Origin: Nymphaea colorata | Lineage: Eukaryota; Streptophyta; Magnoliopsida; Nymphaeales; Nymphaeaceae | Length of the DNA: 64,000 nucleotides | NCBI RefSeq assembly: GCF_008831285.2 | Contig: NC_045138.2 | Location: 41,719,115 to 41,783,114, forward strand | Direction of reading: 5' to 3' | Shown here: one piece after another, positions 58,736 to 64,000 of the stretch | Layout: each line of letters starts with the position of its first letter | Numbering within the stretch: the first letter of the stretch is position 1 | Position numbers and translations under genes: made by a program | Notes under the pieces: generated by a model | Seen by the model: only the letters and a program-made list of their open reading frames with translations | What the model was told of the DNA's origin: nothing | The model's database searches: none

Positions 58736-59857
58736 GTGCGAAGAGTGCGTTATGACCCGTGGCCGACTGTCAGGTGGGGGCGGCTCCTTTGTTGTGGGTA
58801 AACGGGAAACCCGACTCTACGAAAACGAGGAAGGGCAGCACTGCTGTAGTGGGGGAGTGAAGACCGGAGCTTTTGAGTAGTGCTAGCAGGAACGCAAGGA
58901 ATCCCCTAGCTAGGAAAGGATGTGGATACGACGAGTTACAACTCTTTAGGAGCGGAGCAACAAGAGCAAGTGGAGTGCGGCTAATGTCTTCGAGATGAAA
59001 AGCCATGTCTACGAGCGAGCCTACCGCTGTGGACTATGCGAGCCCAAAAGCGAGGTGCAAGTGGAGTATACAGAATGAGCAAGTGAAAAGTGCTATGCAA
59101 GCTGTAACTTCGAGCATAGCTGCGCGGGGGAGTCTGCGGGTCTTGGGAAAACATGACAGTGGTTTGGTTCGACGTAAACACTTCGTTTTTTTGCGTTCAG
59201 TCTACTCTTTTCCACGAGCCTGAACTGCCCCGTTCTGTAACTTCCCTTCTTTTGTCCGTCCACGAGGCTGTCAAAAGAGAGAAAGGGGCGGCTATCTAGC
59301 GAGAGTCGCGGCGGTAGTATGCCATGAGGTCCCTATGGACAAGGGGACAATCATCGCTTTTGGGTGCAGGCAGCCCTCTACCATCCATCCCATTGCATTC
59401 CATCATCTCTTATTGTATTGTACCGTATTTGACCAAAGACGGGTATGGAATGAAAGGGATATCTATATAGATACATATAGATGAGTATCCTCATTCATTC
59501 CTATCTTCCGGATGTCCCTACCTAACTTCATGGTTTTCGTCTAGGGAGCGCAATTGCTAGAGCACGGGAGAATGAGAATGAAGAGTAATGATTTCAGCAA
59601 GAGCAGCCACACGAACTAATCTAGTCTAGTTATTCTAGTGACTACGTCTAGTCTAGTCTAATATAGTCTAGTAGAGTAGAGTCAAAAGGGTGAGTATAGC
59701 AGCCTTTCTGAGCGAGCCTCTGGGATTTCCTGTAAACCCCCATGATGTGGTAAAGGGAGGATATTAGGGGAAATATTGAGTAGGGATTCCCCTGCAGAGA
59801 GCCGGATGAGGGGAGACCTTCACGTCCGGTGCGGAGGGCGGGGATATCCTTACCCTA
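58736..59857 (+). other. Group II intron between nad5 exons d and e
   Basis: Starts with GTGCG as group II introns do. Near its 3' end is a domain V-like hairpin at about 59,799-59,830 (GAGCCGGATGAGGGG...CACGTCCGGT). No maturase frame is seen. Confidence 0.7.
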
Positions 59858-60011
59858 CTATCATTATGCCTTTGCAATGTTACCTGGTTCAACTCCATTT
59901 GTGGCCCTTTTTCGTATGTGGGGCTCTATATCTTCTTGGGTAGATAATCGACCGTCTTTTTGGATAGTGAGTAGTTTTTCTAATCTAAAGTCAAGTCAAG
60001 ATTCTAAATAG
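59858..60011 (+). pseudogene. nad5: nad5 exon e, nuclear copy
   Basis: About 150 nt ending in [47 protein letters not shown]. It matches the end of plant NAD5 in length and spacing with several substitutions. Confidence 0.85.
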
Positions 60012-60489
60012 AACTGGAGGAGGAGCCTGCCAGGATGACTTGGTAAGCAAGCAACAATTGATATAGCCGCCCACTCCCAGTTCGTTCTCTTCTTTAGTCA
60101 CGATCAGAATGGTAGTAAGTTGGGCCTGTCTTTTTCTCCCAGAGGTGCTGGTTCAATTCAAGCTTGTGAATGAAAGGGGAGGCGCACCGAGCCAGGAAGC
60201 ATAGATTTCCAGGTCTATCTATTAGACAGACGTTCTTTCACCGATGCGAGTGCCGAGTTGTTTCGAGTATCAGAATCCGATCCTCGCTCAACTCCAGCTT
60301 AACAGGTCGGATATGTAGGCAATTTCTGGGAGAAAACATTGATTCGGTAAATTGTACATCAAGGATAGACTTTCCAACCCACGTGGCCTGCTTGACGAAC
60401 GTTATTCCCACCATTTCTACTCAAGGCCGAGTCTTCTTCACCGGCAACCTTTGCTCTCCTTCCTTCCTTTAGCAGGAACCTCTCTCTCC

Positions 60490-60547
60490 TTTTTTCTTCT
60501 TCCAGTCTGTTTTCCTTCTTTTTTCTTCTTCCAGTCTGTTTTCCTTC
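60490..60547. repeat. Tandem duplication of ~29 bp
   Basis: TTCTTCTTCCAGTCTGTTTT occurs twice in succession at the right edge of the mitochondrial insert. Confidence 0.85.
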
Positions 60548-60612
60548 TTTTGCATGAAGGAATGCATGTAACGTGAAGGAACGCAACGCAAGATAAGTAC
60601 GTATGTTGTGTG

Positions 60613-60813
60613 CTTTAGTGGATACACGTTCTCAGAAGAGCTAGAGGAAGAATACAAGGAGACCGTGGCGATGGAGGGGCGGAATCCCATGAAGCTCTTA
60701 GTCGCTACCAAGGGTTGGGGTCGACTCATAGTTGGAGCTGCGACGGCGATGGGACTTGTGAAGAGGGAGTGGACGGAAGAAGAAAGCGAGCCGGCTAGGT
60801 GGCTTCCCGCCAT
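60613..60813 (-). pseudogene. Truncated copy of fibrillin exon 1
   Basis: Starts with the same ATG context (60811-60813, [13 protein letters not shown]) and follows the transit-peptide sequence for about 66 codons ([17 protein letters not shown]) until the duplication ends near 60,613. It then runs into unrelated sequence at the edge of the mitochondrial insert. The domain part is absent. It could still be transcribed from the duplicated promoter. Confidence 0.85.
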
Positions 60814-60911
60814 GCCGTTACTACAGAGACTTCCTACCGACCGATAGGCGAGCTACTTGTCGCTTCTCCTCGGGCAACCAGGAAACTCAAGACCAACAGG
60901 TGACACAAGAC

Positions 60912-61599
60912 CAATGTTGTAAAAAGCGTATCGTAAGGCGTATCGGTCGGGCTTTAAGATACGCCGTATCGTAACGTATCGTAACCGTATCGTAAATTTT
61001 AAAAAAATAATAATAATAAATCAGAAAAAATTAAAAAAAATCAAAAAATTCATAAAAAAATCAGAAAAAATTAAAAATAATAAATTCTTCATATAAAACA
61101 TGGTTTAGTCTTTTAGATATAATGATAGGCTTATTATTTTGCTAAATGCTATAAACTTACACGTTCACGGTTCATCATTCATACTTCATAGACATCAAAA
61201 TTCATAACAATATCATTCTTTTTCATCTTTATCTTCATGGTTTAAAAAAAAAACCATTTCCTCTCAATGGGAATCAGCCACCCATGCACAAATCCATGGT
61301 TTAATAGATGATTTTACGGTGACAATCGATGATTTCACAATGGAAATCGATGATTTCACAATGGAAATCAATGATTTCCCTCTAAAACGGTACAATCTAT
61401 AGATTAGAAATGAGGAAGGGGTGGCTTTTTATAAAAAAAACTCGAAAAAATGGGGTTCAAGTCTCCTTTTTAGAAATCAGCCCGTATCGCACGTATCGTA
61501 CGATACAGGTACGATACACCCCCATTTGCGATACAGGGGGTGTATCGTATCGTATTTTGCAAACGATAAGATACGTATCGTACGGTACGTACAACACTG
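60912..61599. mobile_element. hAT-like element with exact 8-bp target duplication
   Basis: 688 bp beginning CAATGTTGTA and ending in the complement of CAGTGTTGTA, typical hAT ends (CA.TG). CACAAGAC flanks it at 60904-60911 and 61600-61607. The related copy at about 56,236 has CGCAAGAC once and no insert. Both arms are full of CGTATCGTA words, forming long imperfect palindromes; the centre is AT-rich and non-coding, so it is non-autonomous. Confidence 0.9.
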
Positions 61600-62117
61600 C
61601 ACAAGACTTTCAAAGGAGACCAATTAGTATGGGTTTTATTGACCAAACATGTGTTCTCCACCACCATACGCTCCATTGTAAATATTAAATGCATTACACA
61701 TTGGTATATTTTCGGCCCCAAGAAAACTCATTAGAACTACTGTTTGTTTTCTTTTTCAAGGAACATTGTGAAACGGTTTCTGCGAATTCTTTTTCCACAT
61801 GTTCTATCAAATTTGGATGAGCCCTACCTGTTTAGCTTGAGCGTATTTCAAAATTACATGGATCGAGCTCGAATTGAATTTGTATGAGTCGAGCTCAAAT
61901 TATTTGACTCATTGAACAAAATGGAGTATCAATGTGGTCAAAATTTGTTCATGCAAAAATCCAATTGAAAGCTAAATTGTTTATGAATTGAATTTATTGA
62001 ACTATATTTCCTAATAAAAACTGAAAAAGGAAAAATTTTCATAAGAACTCAAGCAAACCCTAAAAGTATAAAAACTAAAAGAAAAAAGTGGATGGTTCAA
62101 TTATTCAATAGATAAAA

Positions 62118-64000
62118 AAGAAGAAAAAGAAAAATAGGTTCACTTCTCTAGTGAACTTGTCGGTCTTGAACTTGGTTGGGTGCAGACAGTCTTAAATGCC
62201 ACCATTTGCAGTTCAAACTGAGTGTCGTAAGAGGCAGAATGGCCCTACCACTTGCACCCACAAAAGTCAACTGAGGAGATGCACCATGCAGGCCAACCAG
62301 TTATTCAATGTTCCTCGAAGCTAACCAGAGATTTTACAAAGTCCCCACGTTCCCAAAATCACACTTGCCAAAGCAGCAGAACTGTTGAAAAAGAAAAAAA
62401 ATCAAATTTCAACCGTTGCTTTGAAAAAAAAAAACCTCAAAGGACATGGCTGTTCGGTCTCATCTTCCATAAATTCAACTGGGCAAGACTTTTCAGAACT
62501 ATTATCTCCATTGACCCACCTTAATTCCCAAAATGAACTACACAGGATCTAGTTTTTGATGGTGAGAGCTTGGAGCATGTGTTTCTGATGAAGCGGGGAA
62601 AAGGACATATCCTCTAACCCTCGATCAGGGTCTACGCTAACAAGAGAGAATCGAAATAGATGCAAAACATAACATAATTTACTGGATAAGGGAAAGAAAA
62701 CACAAATATTTGTTAGGGTTTTCATTAACTCAATATTGATTACTAATGTGACTTAAACACCTTTATATGATCTAAAAACAAATTCCTCGTTCTGGATCCA
62801 AACCAAACAACACAAGAAATAAAAACTCAATTTATGAGAATGGCATTTGCTCATGTGTCATTCTCCCTGCATTGGAAAAAAGTTATCTTCAACGAATCAA
62901 ATCTCAGCTCCAAAGATATACTCGCGGAAGAATAATACTGGAATATGGTTGTCTAGGTCAATTTTTCTAGGTTTAGGTATTATTTTGGGTATGATATTAA
63001 ATTTTGGCAGTGGATTGGGTTTAGGTATGGGCATATCTTGTTTATGATGTGATAGACGGTTGAACTTAGTTTTTGCAACTAGAATCGGTTTTAGGTTTTT
63101 ATTTAAGTAAAGAAAAATATGATTGTATTTGGGGAGAACAAAAATAGGGCTAGGTTTAAGGTAAATGCCTCGGTTGGAACCAGATATTGGGCTCAAAAAA
63201 TTGGCTTCAAATGGGATTTGACCAGTTAAGGGACCGACCAGTTGCATATCAGCCAAGCCGATCTACACCCAGCTTCAGCTGACTGGGTCAATGCGCTGGG
63301 TTTCTAGCTAGGGTCCAGGACAATCTACATTAAGTCATCACCCTTGGCGTTCCTCCCAATCAGCCACAAATGTGGTGGTCACCATGGTGGAAACCTTTTC
63401 TTGTCTTCCACAAACATGCATTTGTGGGTTTGGTAATGTTCTTTCAATGCTGCATTGATTCCTTCCACCGGCGAACGACTATTGCTTTTCTTTGGCAACA
63501 TTCATGTTTTCTTGCATTTGAATGAACATTATTCTCATTTGTTCTTGCATTGGGAGTGAGCTTTATTCTCATTTGTTCTTGCATTGGGATGACCGAATTC
63601 TTCCTCAAAATAAGCAATCTGATCTCCAATACTTTTCTACTACGAGGCAAATCTCTTCTTCAGAATAACATGGGAGAATTGATCCAAAGACTATATTCTT
63701 AAATCCCAAAATCGATGGACAAAAGTTCTTGGATGAAATTTCACATACAAAAGTCTGTGGATAAAAATGTGGCCATTGTGCGTGATGACCATTACCTCAA
63801 ATATGAAGTGTAGCTGCAACTACGTAATTGTACTTACTAGTAAATTGAAATAGATCCATTCTTATTGTGAAGCTAGTTGTATACACCATTCTTGTGTATG
63901 AAATTTCCTGCACCATTTTAATAATGACAGAGAATGCCCGTGATTAATACAAAAAGAAACTTTTTGTAGGAATAAAAAGGGAACCGCAAAAAGAAAATTT
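62118..64000. other. Intergenic DNA, no gene recognised
   Basis: Contains a minus-strand open frame (62,897-63,256) whose Pro/Lys/Ile-rich end comes from imperfect GGTTTAGGTAT-type repeats; I do not consider it a gene. A 34-bp unit (ATTCTCATTTGTTCTTGCAT) is duplicated in tandem at about 63,530-63,590. Confidence 0.45.

Larger units (their letters stand above)
57985..60480 (+). other. Mitochondrial DNA insert (NUMT) with the 3' part of nad5
   Basis: Composition changes to mitochondrial style at about 57,960-58,000 and back at about 60,480; the borders are estimates. Contents in order: 3' half of the nad5 trans-spliced intron with a domain V-like hairpin (about 58,260-58,293), exon d, group II intron, exon e, and about 470 bp of 3' flank. 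The order and strand are those of the mitochondrial genome, which means DNA transfer rather than a spliced RNA copy. Confidence 0.8.
60613..62117. repeat. Segmental duplication, copy 2 (split by a hAT-like element)
   Basis: Direct-orientation copy of 55953-56722. Blocks align at both ends (for example GATGGAGGGGCGGAA near 60,672 and TTTTCTTTTTCAA near 61,750) and the right limit is shared (TTCAATAGATAAAAAA). The 688-bp difference is the insertion at 60912-61599 plus its target duplication. Confidence 0.9.

Noticed and set aside
58340-60011. A working nuclear nad5
   Set aside because: Only exons d and e are present, with a frameshift after EILG; group II introns are not removed from nuclear transcripts.
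60110-60180. Possible tRNA at the end of the mitochondrial insert
   Set aside because: A GGTTCAATTC T-loop-like word is present but I could not form an acceptor stem or anticodon arm around it.
62897-63256. 119-codon minus-strand frame
   Set aside because: Pro/Lys/Ile-rich part arises from short imperfect GGTTTAGGTAT repeats; no domain or homologue recognised.

Overview
This is nuclear DNA of a flowering plant. Two intron-bearing plant genes, one intronless RING gene, several families of LTR retrotransposons, and scraps of plastid and mitochondrial DNA (including mitochondrial nad5, whose third intron is trans-spliced in plants) all point that way. I cannot name the species from the sequence. 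There are three host genes in 64 kb; nearly everything else is transposon, organelle insert or decayed repeat.

Layout. (1) 0.36-19.9 kb, plus strand: eleven exons of a COP1 photomorphogenesis repressor (coiled coil, nuclear localisation signal, complete WD40 propeller). The RING-encoding start lies outside the window, and the first visible exon looks damaged in its 5' half. Its introns hold small hAT-like elements, an old Copia element (4.1-6.8 kb), and in an 11.3-kb intron a pair of joined Copia copies sharing one LTR (9.4-17.4 kb). All LTR elements here run antisense to COP1. (2) 21.2-27.2 kb: a very old Copia element carrying two smaller elements and a 94-bp TA tract. (3) 28.5-29.4 kb, minus strand: an intronless C3HC4 RING-finger protein. 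(4) 29.9-42.8 kb: intergenic DNA with a dead LINE (34-36.9 kb), a plastid ndhH insert (37.0-37.4 kb), a foldback repeat around a Copia scrap, organelle-like sequence, and a ~170-bp tandem repeat.

(5) 42.8-56.1 kb, minus strand: a three-exon plastid lipid-associated protein (PAP/fibrillin). Its 12.2-kb second intron contains a Ty3/Gypsy deletion derivative and a young Copia element (48,422-53,753) with LTRs that read as identical, a perfect 5-bp target duplication, and a polyprotein frame interrupted by one stop codon. This element lies in the sense direction of its host gene. (6) 56-62.1 kb: the promoter and exon-1 start of the fibrillin gene are duplicated 4.7 kb upstream. Between the copies lie a FAR1-like coding fragment and a ~2.5-kb mitochondrial insert with nad5 exons d and e and their group II intron. 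The upstream copy was later hit by a 688-bp hAT-like element; the downstream copy shows the empty site. (7) 62.1-64 kb: no recognised gene.

The host genes do not form a pathway in any visible way. COP1 is a light-signalling E3 ligase, the fibrillin acts in plastoglobules or thylakoids, and the RING protein is of unknown target. I found no CRISPR, operon, biosynthetic cluster or clearly new system. The most informative signals are structural: the damaged COP1 exon, the shared-LTR Copia tandem, the one-stop young Copia element, the hAT insertion with its empty-site control, and the organelle-derived tracts.
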